A stretch of 64,000 nucleotides of DNA from Selaginella moellendorffii (Eukaryota > Streptophyta > Lycopodiopsida > Selaginellales > Selaginellaceae): assembly GCF_000143415.4 (NCBI RefSeq), contig NW_003314276.1, positions 1,592,466 through 1,656,465 of the forward strand, in the 5' to 3' direction. Below are positions 21,329 through 33,395 of the stretch, piece by piece. The first letter of the stretch is position 1. Every line of letters starts with the position of its first letter. The notes under the pieces are model-generated. The model saw only the letters and a program-made list of their open reading frames with translations, was not told the origin of the DNA and did no database searches. Position numbers and translations under genes: made by a program.

Positions 21329-22189
21329 GTTAGATCTATGTTGGATTTGTAAATGGGGTATATGGGTGGAAGCACCTGGTCTTGAGCTGTCTAGAAAGTG
21401 TTTTCTTGATTCATTTGGTGATAAAATGAGTTGCATGCAAGTGATTGTTTAGTCATCAAAATATCTTGAAGTGATTTGAGATTTTTAGTGTTTGGTGCAG
21501 TGATTTGAGCTAATGCACAAATTTGATTTCATCATGGCTAAGCTTAATGCATACAAAATGCAATTGTAAGAGTCCATCTATGAGTATCATATTTACATCA
21601 AACAATATATTCATAAGTGTGAGAACATGAACATATAGTGCAATGAAGCTCAGGTGGTAAAGGCATATATGAATTGTATGCATATGTTTTGGCTCACAAA
21701 GTTTTTGGGAAGTGCTTAAAGAAGCTGGAGACAAAGTTATATAATTCACTCAAGAACACAAGAGGTTGCTTTAAAAAAGAACAGTGGTGTATGAGCAGGA
21801 CTGTCATACAGTGTATTGGTAGAGATCTACTCCTTCCTCTACTTAGATGCTCTCTGATGGCACTTTCAAGGAAAGTCAATAGCAGATGACCGAGAGGTTG
21901 AATCAGATAGAAATAGAGACAACTTCATTGAGGCAACAACAGACTGGCATGGCCAAGGCCAAAGATACTCTGGCCAGGGGCAAGCACCAGTTGATGTTGC
22001 TTAGGAGTAGGGCTATAACCAAATTCCACCACTATGAGGTTACTTAGACAATACAAATGTGGGGAAACCATGCTATTGTTTCCACACCTACTCCTTGGCC
22101 ACAGCAGCAAGTTTTTCAGCACAAGCCATGCACAGTTGGTCCAAAACCAAGTCAGATCAGAAAGGAAAAGCTTCAGCAGATTTAGTGAA

Positions 22190-22560
22190 TCTCGTTCACT
22201 TCTCAGGACCACATGACTTCATGGATGATCATATTGGTTTCAACGAGAATGAGGAGTGGATTGTTGGCTCATATCTGTGGATAAGACAGTTCAAGAGTGA
22301 TAATAATGGTTATCAACTCTTGCAGCAACATAGTTGGAAGGGAGGCATGGGCCTTGGATCTTCTGGATAGGGGTGTTTATATCCGATTGAGCCAGTCACC
22401 ATAGTGAATAGATAGGGTGTGGGAACAGAGGTCATCTTATGTGTCCTCGACTCATAGGTGCAATATGTTGAAATGTAAACAGAGTCTCCAGACACACCAG
22501 ATTCCCCCTACAACTTGGAAACATTTGCTATCACCACACAAAGGTAGGAGGCACAATATC
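22190..22560 (+). pseudogene. G-patch domain protein fragment, copy 1
   Basis: The frame reads NENEEWIVGSYLW, then NNGYQLLQQHSWKGGMGLG, the core of a G-patch (RNA-binding/helicase-activating) domain, and continues into IEPVTIVNR and GVGTEVILCVLDS. It is interrupted by three in-frame TAGs (22368-22370, 22413-22415, 22455-22457) and then by TAA. Copy 2 at 51880-52200 keeps CAG at the last two of these. The N-terminal and C-terminal parts of a G-patch gene are not visible. Confidence 0.7.
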
Positions 22561-22964
22561 CATTGGTGCCACTTTTAGTAGACAATGCTTTGCCTTCATG
22601 TCAATCGGTCTCAATAAAGAAGGCTGGTTACTACAAAGTGTAACTCAAGCTCAGCCACTAGTAGTTGTTGAGTTGAAAGCTGAAAAGCTAGTAGTCACCC
22701 AAGCTGACAAGTTGATGATGTTTTGCCATCTTTTAGATCTCACTAGGAAGAATTACAACTCCCACTTTCTATATATAAAATTATATATTATCCTCTAAGT
22801 TAAAAGGATGTCTGTAACAGCATGCCAAACATAGCTATGTAAACCTAGAAGCTAAATCATTAAACTTCTGAAAATAATATTATTGAGCTCTCCACACTTA
22901 GCTATTTAAAAACTGGAGACTTCATAAGAATTTCATTAGAACAATATCAATGGAATAAAGAGTA

Positions 22965-24830
22965 GAGGGTAAGAGGCCATAGTGGCAAAACCATTACCCA
23001 TCATTTATCATAATGTGCAATGGCTAAGATATTAACATTAATATTCAATGCTATGCAATCTAAACAAGCTCCTTATTAGGTGCTATGCTTAGCATTCATA
23101 GAATTAAAGACAAACCAGTCATAAAAAAGAAATTGCATAAAAACTATAAAAAAAAAAAAGGAAACCATGTTGCTGTTTGGCATAACAAATTCTTCAGTAA
23201 TATAGTTGCCTTTTATGGTTAATTCTCTTAGATTGCATCATTTTTATTGACTCTTTGCTCTTGAAAAACTTAACATTCCCAATTTTCTCTTCAAAATAAA
23301 GCATCCAAACATTCTTAAGCAAGTAATTATCATTAACAAACACAAACTCTAAAGTATAATCATGCCCTTTCCAACATAATCAAAATGAACAATGTATTTT
23401 TACCATGATTGTATTTATAATATTGATTGATTGTGAAAATTTAAGATATTTCTTTGAAACATAAAAAGGTTGACTAAGAGTTATATTTTATTTCCTTTTA
23501 AAGTGAAATAATACATATATTTGGAAAAAAACAATAAATTAAAAGAAACAACATTTTCTAAACTGTAAGTATTCTATATTATTGACATGATTTTATTCCT
23601 CCATTTTCTTATATTTTGTATACTGATATAACCATTTCCAGGTGCATGCTTCAAGTCTCCAACTTTTGCAGAAAAAAGGGGGAGAAAGAGAAGAAAGGAG
23701 GAGGATAAACAGATCACACGAGATGAGCTATTGATCACAAGCAGCACGGAGCTCCAGAGCATGCATCAGGAGCACTAGGGAGGAAACCCTAGAAGGAGCG
23801 AGAGAAACAAAGAGAGATACCTCACGCATTCGTATCGGGCGCTTGGCCCAGCGCTCGTGAAATTGCCCAAGGAGGAAAATAAAAGTAATAGACGAGACTA
23901 AGTAATTCATATTATAAAAAGAAACACAGCGAAGGTGTAAATTTTACGAAATTTGCTAGATCGGAATTTATCTGAAATGACTGCTTTCCCTGTAGTAGAT
24001 AAATTCAAAATGGCTGTAGATAAAGACTTCTCCTCCACAAATAAAACAGCTCCATTCAAACAAATAGCATTGCATTCTTTACCAACACCTTTAGCCAGAT
24101 TTTCACCTCCAACATCACCACCTGTTTCTCCTTGCATATACCATAGCTGCATGCTGTTTTTGAATTGAGTGCAGCACAACACACCTGTCCGACCATGGCA
24201 GGAAACACATAAACCATGATTCCTGTGTAGCCGCTCATCCCATGGCCAAGTCTGCTTTAATTCAAACCTCAACCCTTCCAAATCCAAAGTGAACAGACCA
24301 ACATACTCTGGATCATTCAAATTCTTGTAGTGACCACAAAGCAAATACAAAGTAGCGTTGCCCACCATTTCCCCCATATTCTCCAACTGACACCAATCCA
24401 ATGGTGTGCTAGCAGCCCTCCAGCATCCCAGTCTCGAGTTGTGTATATGAGCTGTTGTAAACATTGTGTAGACACTTCTCACCTTACCTCTGATCTCAAC
24501 TTTTTTTTCTTCACAAGAACGACTTTTTACAAAGCAGACTGTGTATTCCTTGAAGTCTTGACTGATGCCCATGCAAGAGGATGAAATCAGCCCTTTAGCC
24601 CTGAGATCTGGGAACGCTCTAAAGCATCCAGTGACTGGATTGCCTACTAGGACCTGGTTCCCTTTCAAAAAGCAGAGCAATCCACCAGCACTTCCTATAA
24701 GAAACCCCCCCCTGTGGGCACACTTCCATCTCTATCCACTTGAAGGCGTTGCTGTTGTTAAATGGGTTGCCCCTGAACATCCTTCCTACTACCCTGATCG
24801 GCACTGACGAAAGAAAAAACGAAGAAAAAC
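22965..24830 (-). repeat. Inverted-repeat arm with F-box pseudogene copy 2
   Basis: Reverse complement of 12818-15030 and direct equivalent of 52610-54850. It includes AT-rich spacer, the GC-rich UTR-like segment at 23680-23880 and the F-box pseudogene body. Confidence 0.8.
23907..24790 (-). pseudogene. F-box/kelch-like pseudogene, copy 2, F-box deleted
   Basis: Minus-strand frame from about 24680 to 23907 carries the C-terminal substrate-binding part (NPVTGCFRAFPDL, SRLGCWRAASTPLD, HNGLCVSCHGRTG-like text). Upstream, the frame still reads GRMFRGNPFNNSNAF with KWIEMEVCPQGG, so it lacks the 10-bp deletion of copies 1 and 3. But it has eight C/G in the run at 24705-24712 where seven keep the frame. 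The F-box itself is missing: just above GRMFRG the sequence jumps to the 5' flank (GTGCCGATCAGGGTAGTAGG). Confidence 0.85.
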
Positions 24831-24984
24831 AACTCTGCATGAGTTTTTTAAACTGGGATGAGAAGGAAAAAAGGGGAAAAAGAGAAGAAAGGAGGGAGGA
24901 TCCAAGCTCACAAATCAGGAATGCACAAGAGGTAAGAGGAAACAAGATGCATTCTGGACAGGATCAGTGAGAGTGGCATCAACC

Positions 24985-25535
24985 TTCGGGTTCTACAAAA
25001 ATTTCCAATACATTTAGAATATGCCTGGATATTATACATTTATATTAATCTTATGTTTATAATTTATAAACCTTTAAAAACACTTCTAGGTATATTCTAG
25101 CATATTTTATGATCTAACGGTTAGAATGTACTTAGATTAGGTTATAATGTAAAGAAATGAATATATTTGAAAGTCAAGCCAAGTAGGCCTATTGCCCATA
25201 ACCTCATAGATTATGTACAAATGCAACAAAAAGATATAATGCTTGATTCTTAGACTTTTATTACACTTACGAGTGCATCGTAGATCTGCTGGCGCAGTCT
25301 GGGAGGCTGGAGGAGGCTGAGGAGTTAGTGAGATCCAGGCGCAGATGAAGATCTTTGGCACATGCTAGCTCCAAAACGATTGCGCTAGATTCATGAGAGC
25401 TGTTGAGTTTGCCCTTGATGGCAGGAAATCTGGTCTCTATATCCTGCTTGCCAACATTTGTTCTAGCGTAATTTTCAGTAATAAGTGATTTATCCACGTA
25501 TTCCATGCCCAGCATATGCTGCGCAGTTAGTAAAC
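24985..25535. other. Repeat-derived spacer with a short unrecognised minus-strand ORF
   Basis: 24985-25270 matches 62165-62440. A minus-strand open frame at 25515-25267 (82 aa, starting MLGMEYVDKSLITENYA) has no family I recognise. Nothing else is seen. Confidence 0.35.
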
Positions 25536-25841
25536 ACTTGTTATAACTTTTTTAAAATGAAAACTAAATTAAATAATATTAAAATAAAAAATATTGAATT
25601 CCACTTTGATTGAGGAAATAACTATAAGGGTGTGCTTCCTCAAAGGAAATTATCAAATTCGTTAGAAGGAATTATCAAGATCCAGGTGACACAGCAGCTA
25701 ATCTCCACTAGTCAACACTTTGCACATAACATGTGTCACAGCACCTTCTTTTATTGGCTCCATGCAATTGACCACCTCCCATTGGCTAAGAGCAAACATT
25801 ATTATTATTATTCATCCATCCATTTGAGCACGTGATTCCTG

Positions 25842-26049
25842 GGAACAGTGTCGTGTTGATCGATGCGCGAACGCCACCGGGTCCATTGCTCAGAACGCCA
25901 TTCTTGAACACATCTCGCAGCACGAAATTGCCAAGAGCTCCCGTCCCCTCGAAATCTCGTAGCGGGTCGGGGTCGGCAGCGCTCACAAACACATTCGCGG
26001 GGGCAGCGCCCAGGATCATTACCACCAGCACCAACTTCTTGGACTCCAT
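25842..26049 (-). pseudogene. Germin-like protein exon 1 fragment
   Basis: The minus strand encodes a signal peptide and mature N-terminus: MESKKLVLVVMILGAAPAN, then SAADPDPLRDFEG and NFVLRDVFKNG, closely like exon 1 of the intact gene at 39644. The similarity stops exactly at the exon end (TLFPGI) and runs into an ATT microsatellite; cupin exons 2-4 are absent. A TATATAA at about 26254-26260 could be the old promoter. A broken gene with no cupin metal site. Confidence 0.85.
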
Positions 26050-27758
26050 CGCTCGAGATCTAGCGAAAAGAAGATTATCTCGTCTCCTTGTTCTTCAGAA
26101 ACTTCGATTCAGAAAGAGAACGAGAGGGGGCGAATGATGATAAATCTGCGAAGAGTGTTAATTTGTTTCGTAAGGAAAAGATTTAGAAACGTAACCAGAT
26201 TGGCAATTGAGACTACGCGTGTTTTGGAGAGTTTTTAATCTCTGACTTTGAGACTTATATAAACCCCAGGTAAAACTATGACCAGGTCTCACTCACGTTC
26301 CAAATCGTAGATTTTACGAATGGATACATACTCACAAGTTCTTACAAGCCAATCCTTTGATTGTTTTAGATGGAAACTTCCACAATAAAAAACATGACGT
26401 AGAGTCTTTGGTACATACAAGGAGACACACTTGTGAGATACGGGAAATATTTTCTCCTCTTTTTTGTTCGCTCGATGTGCTGTCTGTCATAATCTATAAC
26501 TAGTGGAAGAATTATCGCAAAAGCAAAACAGAGAAGAAGATAGCTACGCAAGAATCAGGCTGAACTCTCTCCATCGAATCCGTACGTGTCCTCCACGCAA
26601 ACCTGGAGAGAAACTTTAGCTCAAAGTTTTGTTACCTTTTCCCCAGGATACACCGTCTTGGATGACGCACTTCTCTTGAGTTCCAGAACAATCATATATT
26701 TCTCACGACAGGCTTCTAGGGAGGAGACGTTACTGTTTAAATCAGTGAAAATTAGTAGACCATAGATCAATCTCAGCTTAGCATCCCCAGCTTCTCCAGC
26801 GATGCGTCTTTCTTGGAAAATCCAATGACACATCACCCGGAGAAACTCCACAACGTCGGACTTTGGAGAGCGGATCCGCCACACCCAAACAATCCGGCCA
26901 TGATTCTTTAAGTGGCCTTCCCTTCCGAATATTCTTGTAACGAGTTTTGCAATGGTTTTAACTCGTACCAGCGAATTGCTTGGAGATTTGTGCTGCCGGG
27001 TGGATAGAGGAGCTTGATCAGGTCACGCAACAGAATGGTTTCTATCGAGAAAATCCAGAAGCAGCTTTCGACTTGGTACTCTGAAAGTCGATACAAGCAT
27101 TCTCTGTTTCCTTTACTTTCTTTAAATCCAGGTGATCACTTTGCAAAGTGTGTCGAGTTCGTGCATCGTTTAGCTTAGTTGGAGGGAATCGATTCCATTT
27201 TCTACTCCCAGCTAGTTTTGACAATTGGAAACGAGCGAGAAACTGTTGCATAGGGTTCACAGGAAAAGGATCTCCGTGCAGTCTCCGTGAAGCTTTTGCT
27301 CTAAAGTGGAAGCAACTCAGGTAATATAAAGTATTGTTGGTGCTGATTGTGGGTCACCATCACCACCATTAATGATGCGAGGAATGGCGGACCATGGGGG
27401 AGTGATGTAGGTTTAGTCCCATGCTCCTCAGTCGGACACACATGATTGTGACAGTGAAAAAGTGGTTCATTTATACGCTTCTTACATGGAATTCTTTTTC
27501 TTCTTTTTGCCTTTGTACAATTACAGATTGCAAGCTGGCCTAAAATCTTCACTAATGATTTCGTGTATCTAATCTCGAAATATAACATGGTGTCAAAGTT
27601 GGTGTAACCAACAAGGTTGATACCCATTCAGACTATTACATGGTGGAGGCGTTCATCAAGGGAAAATCTATGGTTGGGAAATTTTTAATGCGAATGGAAG
27701 TCAGAGTGCAAAGAATGCCAATAGCAAGAGCTAAAGCCTCGTATAGAATGGATGAAGA
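26050..27758. other. Region with unrecognised, broken minus-strand frames
   Basis: Minus-strand frames at 27260-27042, 27096-26908 and 26884-26621 have coding-like composition (for example FLRVMCHWIFQERRIAGEAG) and overlap as if one gene had been frameshifted. I recognise no family. Around 27580-27597 the plus strand has ACATGGTGTCAAAG, similar to an LTR/primer-site junction, but I find no partner LTR. Confidence 0.3.
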
Positions 27759-27923
27759 ACAGCCATGGCTCAGATACTATTCACGCTTGTAGTACTTCCC
27801 CAAGACTGGGCCCAAGAACACATGACGTGAGCAAGGTCCCCAATTTGAAGATCACCTGAATACTTTTTCTTTTCGTCTCTAGAGAAGTACTACAAGCGTG
27901 ATTAGTATCTGAGACATGGCTGT
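27759..27923. ncRNA. Long near-perfect hairpin, candidate microRNA precursor or MITE
   Basis: Arm 27759-27798 (ACAGCCATGGCTCAGATACT and on) pairs with 27884-27923 over 40 bp with two mismatches; the loop is 85 nt. Such length and pairing are compatible with a plant MIRNA foldback or a small inverted-repeat element. There is no open frame across it. The strand that would be transcribed is unknown and no mature sequence can be assigned from the sequence alone. Confidence 0.5.
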
Positions 27924-28851
27924 CAGCACGTTGTAAAATTGTCACATTGTTGTGTACAATTGGATGCTATACAATTGTTGGTGAGGCTTGTTTTAGATCT
28001 TAAGGCCCAACTAAGAATCCAAGTACAAACTTTGTTTTCATAACAAATTTGATTCTCAAATCTCAAGATTATGTTTGACTTAATCAGATTGTATCAGAGT
28101 AAATTTAAATTCAAAAGTCGACAAAAAAGTCATCAAAACTTTTGAAACTTTATTCCTTGGAGGAAGGCCAAAGCTTTGGGTAATTTGGTCAGCAAATATG
28201 AAGGTGTACTTCAAGGCTAGCCTATATGCATTTCCATTAATCATGGTCGTCATTGCATTTGCTGCCAAAAAGTGTGGGAGTAGTTACCATTATTACGCTT
28301 TAGCTGTCTCTTTAATAGTTAAATATATTAAACAGTATTAGAGTATTTTTACAAAAAATCATCACTATAATTTATTGAAGTCACTGTTACATATAATATC
28401 ATAGCTGCTTGTGAAGAATCAAATGGATTTGCAACTGCTTGCTTAAAGGAATTGAGATTCAGAATAACATCTTAATCTCTTATAATTCAACACATGGTCA
28501 TGCACCACCAAACATAATCCTAACAATGGTCATGATAATTATTGTATGGCGGGCAATCAAGGCATCCTAGTGAATACTCATAAGCAAGTGCTTAATTGTT
28601 AATGACAATATGCCGTGATCACTTAACTCTTTTTAATAAGTATCACATCATATAATGAAGCTAAAAATAGGAAGCCTTGCCACATCAAAGAGCTTCACTA
28701 TAATACTATGTAAATTCATATGGGTTAATTTTATAACTTACTACTGCTAAAGTATAGGCACCACAACTGGAGTCGGTCACATTTTTCTTTGGCATTTATC
28801 CTCTCGAATATTCTTGTGAAGCGGCAATGTAGGGTTTTGTGGCCGGGAGCC
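27924..28851. other. AT-rich intergenic, no gene seen
   Basis: Only short open frames without resemblance to known families. The sequence downstream of the hairpin shows no LTR or repeat shared with the rest of the window that I could see. Confidence 0.35.
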
Positions 28852-29007
28852 ATGGCGGAGCCGCATTCTTCTTGGGAATTTCTGAAGCTCTTGCCGGAAA
28901 GGTATGCGCATTTTGTTTCCAATCCTCGATTCAGTGGGTTGATTAGTCTGAAACGGGACGTAGGATTTGTGATTGCCAGCCCGCCACTGCTGCTGGATTC
29001 CGACGAG
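28852..29007 (+). CDS. Orphan first-exon-like ORF upstream of the LIM gene
   Basis: ATG 28852 in GCCATGG context begins 52 codons (MAEPHSSWEFLKLLPERYA, later DVGFVIASPPLLLDSDE) that end at a GTTTGC donor-like site at 29008, in phase 0. The frame closes soon after the site. I do not recognise the family. It may be the first exon of a gene replaced downstream by the LIM gene, or an upstream ORF in the LIM gene's leader. Confidence 0.3.
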
Positions 29008-29144
29008 GTTTGCTTTCTAGTGCTTTTAAAGAAATGGTACTGATTATTCGAGCTCGCAGATCTGAGGCGCCGCGCTCCTCCACCAATTCCCGAGCTGATC
29101 AATTGGAGCGCGCGCCTCGCGGATCCGAATTTGGTGGAGGAAAC

Positions 29145-29989
29145 ATGGCGTTCGCAGTGAGGCAGCAAAAATGTAAGTCTTGCGAGAAGACAGTGTATCT
29201 GGTAGATCAGCTAAGCGCCGATGGGGTGCTCTATCACAAGGCGTGCTTTCGATGCCAGGATTGCAAGGGAACGCTCAAAGTAATGTTTTTGGCCATCGTT
29301 TTCCCATTTCTTCTTTCTTAACAAACATTCCTTGTGAATTTTTTTTTTCCTTTTCAGCTTAGCAACTATGCATCGTTGGACTTGTATTGCAAGCCACATT
29401 TGGAGGAGCTCTTCAGAAAGACTGGAAGTTTTGACATGAGTTTCGACGGCGGTAAAGTCTTTCTTGATGAAGAAAAATGGCATTCTTATGGTGTTGCTTT
29501 CCTTCCACTCTTTTCCTTTGCAGTTGGAATGCCGAAAAATTCGCTCAAACAAGAACGTGAACGTGAAACGGTTCGTCTTAGTCGTTCGTGAGTTTAGACA
29601 TGGAACAGAGAAAAGCTTCACTGAAAACGATAACTTCTCCTTCTGTGCAGGTCCCCTCGAAGCCAGTCGTGAGCAAGCTGAGTAGATTGTTTTCTGGAAC
29701 TCAAGAGAAATGCGTCAGCTGCTCCAAGACGGTGTACCCTCTCGAAAGGTGAGAGAAACTTCGAGAAAAGCCGTGGAGGTAAAGCTTTTCTCTGCTGGTT
29801 TCCAGGTTAGTGTGGAGGGTCAATCTTATCACAAGTCTTGCTTCAAATGCATGCATGGAGGTTGCCCTCAAACTACACAGCCCTGGAAGGTATGCTGTAT
29901 TGCAAGCACCACTATTCACAGCTCTTCAAGGAGAAAGGAAACTATAACCAGCTTACCAAAGCAACGTTGATGAAACTCTTGGCCAAAAT
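29145..29989 (+). pseudogene. Two-LIM-domain actin-bundling protein (WLIM-like), disrupted
   Basis: Plant two-LIM proteins bind and bundle actin. Exons read: 29145-29279, 29358-29451, 29524-29570, 29651-29748, then from 29811. First LIM: CKSCEKTVYLVDQLSADG, HKACFRCQDCKG, YCKPHLEELF. The linker ends VPSKPVVSKLSRLFSG. Second LIM: CVSCSKTVYPLE, YHKSCFKCMHGGC, then a frame change within CCTCAAAC (29866-29880) before NYTALEGMLYCKHHYSQLF. So the second LIM is frameshifted or needs an unusual splice. The C-terminal tail is cut at 29989 by the 5' LTR of a large retroelement; its continuation is not found in the window. The first LIM exons are intact. Confidence 0.75.
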
Positions 29990-31207
29990 TGTTGCGAATG
30001 TGACTTTGGGTATCAAAGTTATTTGTTGTTTTCCCCGCCAGCATGGGGATAAAACACTTTAGGTCATTCAAATAATTAGTATGGTACCTCGTATTAATAA
30101 TAAATGGGGTTATTGATCTTTGGTGGCACCTATAAATTTGGATTTCACATCAGCTAGTCTTTTTAGATATTCTTTCCTTATTATCACAATGGCAAGAGGT
30201 TGGTATTGTTGGACCCTTTATTAGTTATTTTTATGTTAGTAGAGTTAATTGGGCATTTCGAGTGTATTTAGACCGGACGAGCACAAGAATAGAATTTTTA
30301 CATGTTATTAACTAAGCATATTTAGCTCAGTAAAGAGTTCTTCTTGTTATGTTTTGCACTAGTTGCATATTGAGACTAGTCCTTTAATATTGCTGAATGA
30401 TAATTTATCATGTGTGCCAAACACCCTCACTATCATGCCTTTTGCATTCTGGTCCCAAATACTATTTATGAAATACTATATACTCATTTAGCATATTAAC
30501 GGAATGTAGAGATTGTTTTGAACACAATAGTATTTGTCCCATGTCTAAATTCACAATCTAGAGACATTCCATATTTAGTAAGTTTTGAATTTGTCCTAGA
30601 GACTAACTCCTGGTATTAAGGGTGGCCTGGGGTTGAAAGCCCAAAGCATGTGTTCTTCTAGAGGGGGTTGTTGGTGGTTCCAAATATATAGTAGAGATAA
30701 GGGGTAGGTCAGGCATGGCCAACCAACTTGAGGCATAGTCTAGCTCCCGCTTGCGTGTATATTCTTGTTCTGCATTTGACTTGGGTCTAAGCCCAAGTTC
30801 TATACTATGCTAGTTGGTGGAGTACCCATATCCTCGTGTTAAACCACCAGTATGCTGAAATAGTGCTAAACTCTATTTGGCTCTGTTTTGTATGTTGGTC
30901 TTAGCATTTGGATGTTGGATGCTCTAGGACTATTCCAAGTCGCTCCACGCTCATGTTCCTTTGCTCCTTGGGTTGTACACTTGGGAGTTGTTCCATGTTT
31001 TAATGTCATCACTCCTTAGCTCCATGCTTAGGAGTTTGGCACCATTTCTTTGTTCAATGGCACAAGGTCTTGAAACTTAAGTTTTGTACCACTGTCCTTT
31101 GGACATGTGGTATGTCACACGTGGCACATAAAAGGTTTAAGTTCTACTTTGTGGTTATCTTATGGTAAATCACCATAAGATAAAGGGTAAAAACCATGTG
31201 CCCTACA
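29990..31207 (+). repeat. 5' LTR of the LARD-like element
   Basis: 1218 bp from TG to CA, interrupting the LIM gene. Partner is 37423-38395. Confidence 0.8.
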
Positions 31208-32927
31208 TTTGGTATCAAAGAATGAGTTTTAGCAAGTACTATATAATGAGATTGGGCAACAACCTCGTTGCATACACAAAGATGAAAACGATGGTTTGAA
31301 TGGGTACACATTTGGGTGCTAAGTCACATTCGTTTTTTGGGTATGGATTTTGGTTACCTTTCATCCTAGATTATATGAGCTTTCGCTTGGGCTCATAAAT
31401 TGGATATAAGATGTTACGTTTGCACGAGTTTGCGTTTGGGCTTGTAAGTGGGGCACATTAGCAACTCAAGGTTACACTTTGAGTTGGCAAGATTAATATT
31501 AGCCTATTAGTGATTTCATGAGTTGTTTTGGTGGTTCTATAAGTTGTTCCATATACCATGGGTGAAAGTAAACACCTTCTTTGGGTTTATAATGAGTGGC
31601 AAATAGGTTGGTCCATAGCTATTTAGTATGGCACTAGTGGATCCTTCTTAAGTATGATTATAAGTGGATCAATCAAGATTGTAGAGATGAGTCTATTGAT
31701 TCAAGTAATTATTGCCGTACTCTCTCATAAATTTTTCTTGGATTATACTGAAGGTAGTGTAAAAGCAAACTTGAGGTTTAGTCAAAGATGAGTCCGAAAA
31801 GAGAGTCATTAGGGATGAAAGATCAAACACATAAATCATTTTCTTTTCTTGGAGAAATGATTTGCAATGAGGTGTGACTCATTGTTCGTGTTCACATCGT
31901 GCAATCAAGAGACCTTACCTTAATTCATGTTAAAAATGATGGTTTTACAAGTGGTGAGTTATGGGATGGATAGCAGTGAAATGCTAAACCATTTTGTCTA
32001 AGCTTGCTATTGAAAAACTTGGGTTATAATGCTCAATTCTTTTTTGAAAAACCTTGGTATTGCTCCTTGAGTAGCTTGGTGTTAGATTAGTTTTGAGTTT
32101 GGTCCGAAAGAAAGTGGCATAAACTTATCCATGTTGTGAACAAAAGTTAGTGGTGTTGGGTGTTGTAAATCTCTATCGGTAGGGTGTGGCATTTATGTTG
32201 TATTTTGTTGAATCGAGTTGGCACTTGAAATTCACATAAACATTTAAAGTAATAACATAGGCATTGCTCGTGATGTTGCTCAATTGATAATCAAATCATT
32301 GTGATTTTATATCATATCCATGTGATAATGAGTAATGTGTTTACGAAGTTGCTTGGTTAAACAATTATCAACCCCAAAATAGTTGATAGTGAAGCTAATC
32401 TACTTGCACATAGTAGTATTGTAGTAGTTTTGATTGGATTTTCAATGGTGATCAATGATATACTAAGTTGGTACCTTGTTTCCTTGAGAGTTGCCCATAA
32501 TGTATTGAAAAGGGTTATATCATTCACTTGCTATGGCTTGTCGGTTGATCGGTTAGCACTTGAAATAAATTGTTGGATGGAGAAGATGTGTAGTTAAGGC
32601 ATTGACATCACTAACACTTATGTTACTAGAAGTGGTATTGTTATTTTGAGTGATAAGGAATTTTCTTTAGATTCTAATTTTCCATATCAATTTTCTTAGA
32701 CTGAGAGTATTTTGTATTCTTAGATTGAGAGTCATTTTTTTTCTAGGATGGAAAATTTTCCACAAATTTTCTTATGCTTTTCTAATGGCTGATTTGTCGG
32801 TCACTTTGCTCAAAAACCATTCCATTTTCATAAGCCAATACAAACTAATGAAAGGGTTAGAGTTGACTTCAGTTAACTTAGACTTTAGTATGTAGTTTGT
32901 ATGATGCGGCTTGAAAGGGATGTTAAC

Positions 32928-33395
32928 TTTTGGGGCTAAGGCAATTAAGTTGGATAGAGTTTGGAGTTGGTGTAGAAAAATGGCTATTGTGCTTTTCTAA
33001 GAAGGGTGGTGACCCTTGTGCCTTTTTTCTATAGCATAGTGTTTGGTGGCAAATTGCACCTTGCATTTCGTTAAATTCTATGAGAGTAGTGAACTCTCAC
33101 TGATCTTGATTTAGTCTTGGTAGTCCTATGCTTTGGCTGAGGATGGTAATGTCTAACTTAGTTATTTAAGGTTGAGATGTTGGTACCTATACTATAGTTT
33201 TGTTTATGAGGAGGTTGTGTACCACTATGAGTTTATCTTATGGTCTTCATTTTAGTTTTGGCTGAGTGTTGATTATACATAACTAACCTTTTCAAGGCAT
33301 GCCCAGAGGTATTGACTAAATGAATTAGTGAGCTTATTGTAGTTGAGTTGGATTCGAGAAGTCATTTAGTTCATGCTTGTCCATGAATCTTTTGT
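32928..33395 (+). repeat. Internal direct repeat, copy 1
   Basis: About 470 bp similar to 35087-35555; both start GGATGTT(A/G)AC and share TTTGGAGTTGGTGTAGAAAA and GTTGAGTTGGATTCGAG. The copies flank a 1.7-kb segment of quite different, C-rich composition. They could be LTRs of a nested element or a duplication. Confidence 0.7.

Larger units (their letters stand above)
15030..24830 (+). repeat. Segmental duplication block A
   Basis: Collinear with block B at 47400-54850: AT-rich spacer, small unrecognised ORF region, P450 (+), CHD-like fragment (+), G-patch fragment (+), AT-rich spacer, F-box pseudogene (-). The P450 coding parts align without indels at a constant offset of 31533. Block A is longer by a 947-bp LTR mini-element and by extra sequence around 21400-22200. 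Block C (60830-64000) carries the same parts in a different arrangement. Confidence 0.85.

Noticed and set aside
27390-27600. Possible solo LTR ending in ACA followed by TGGTGTCAAAG
   Set aside because: The primer-site match is partial, and no second LTR or internal domain was found nearby.
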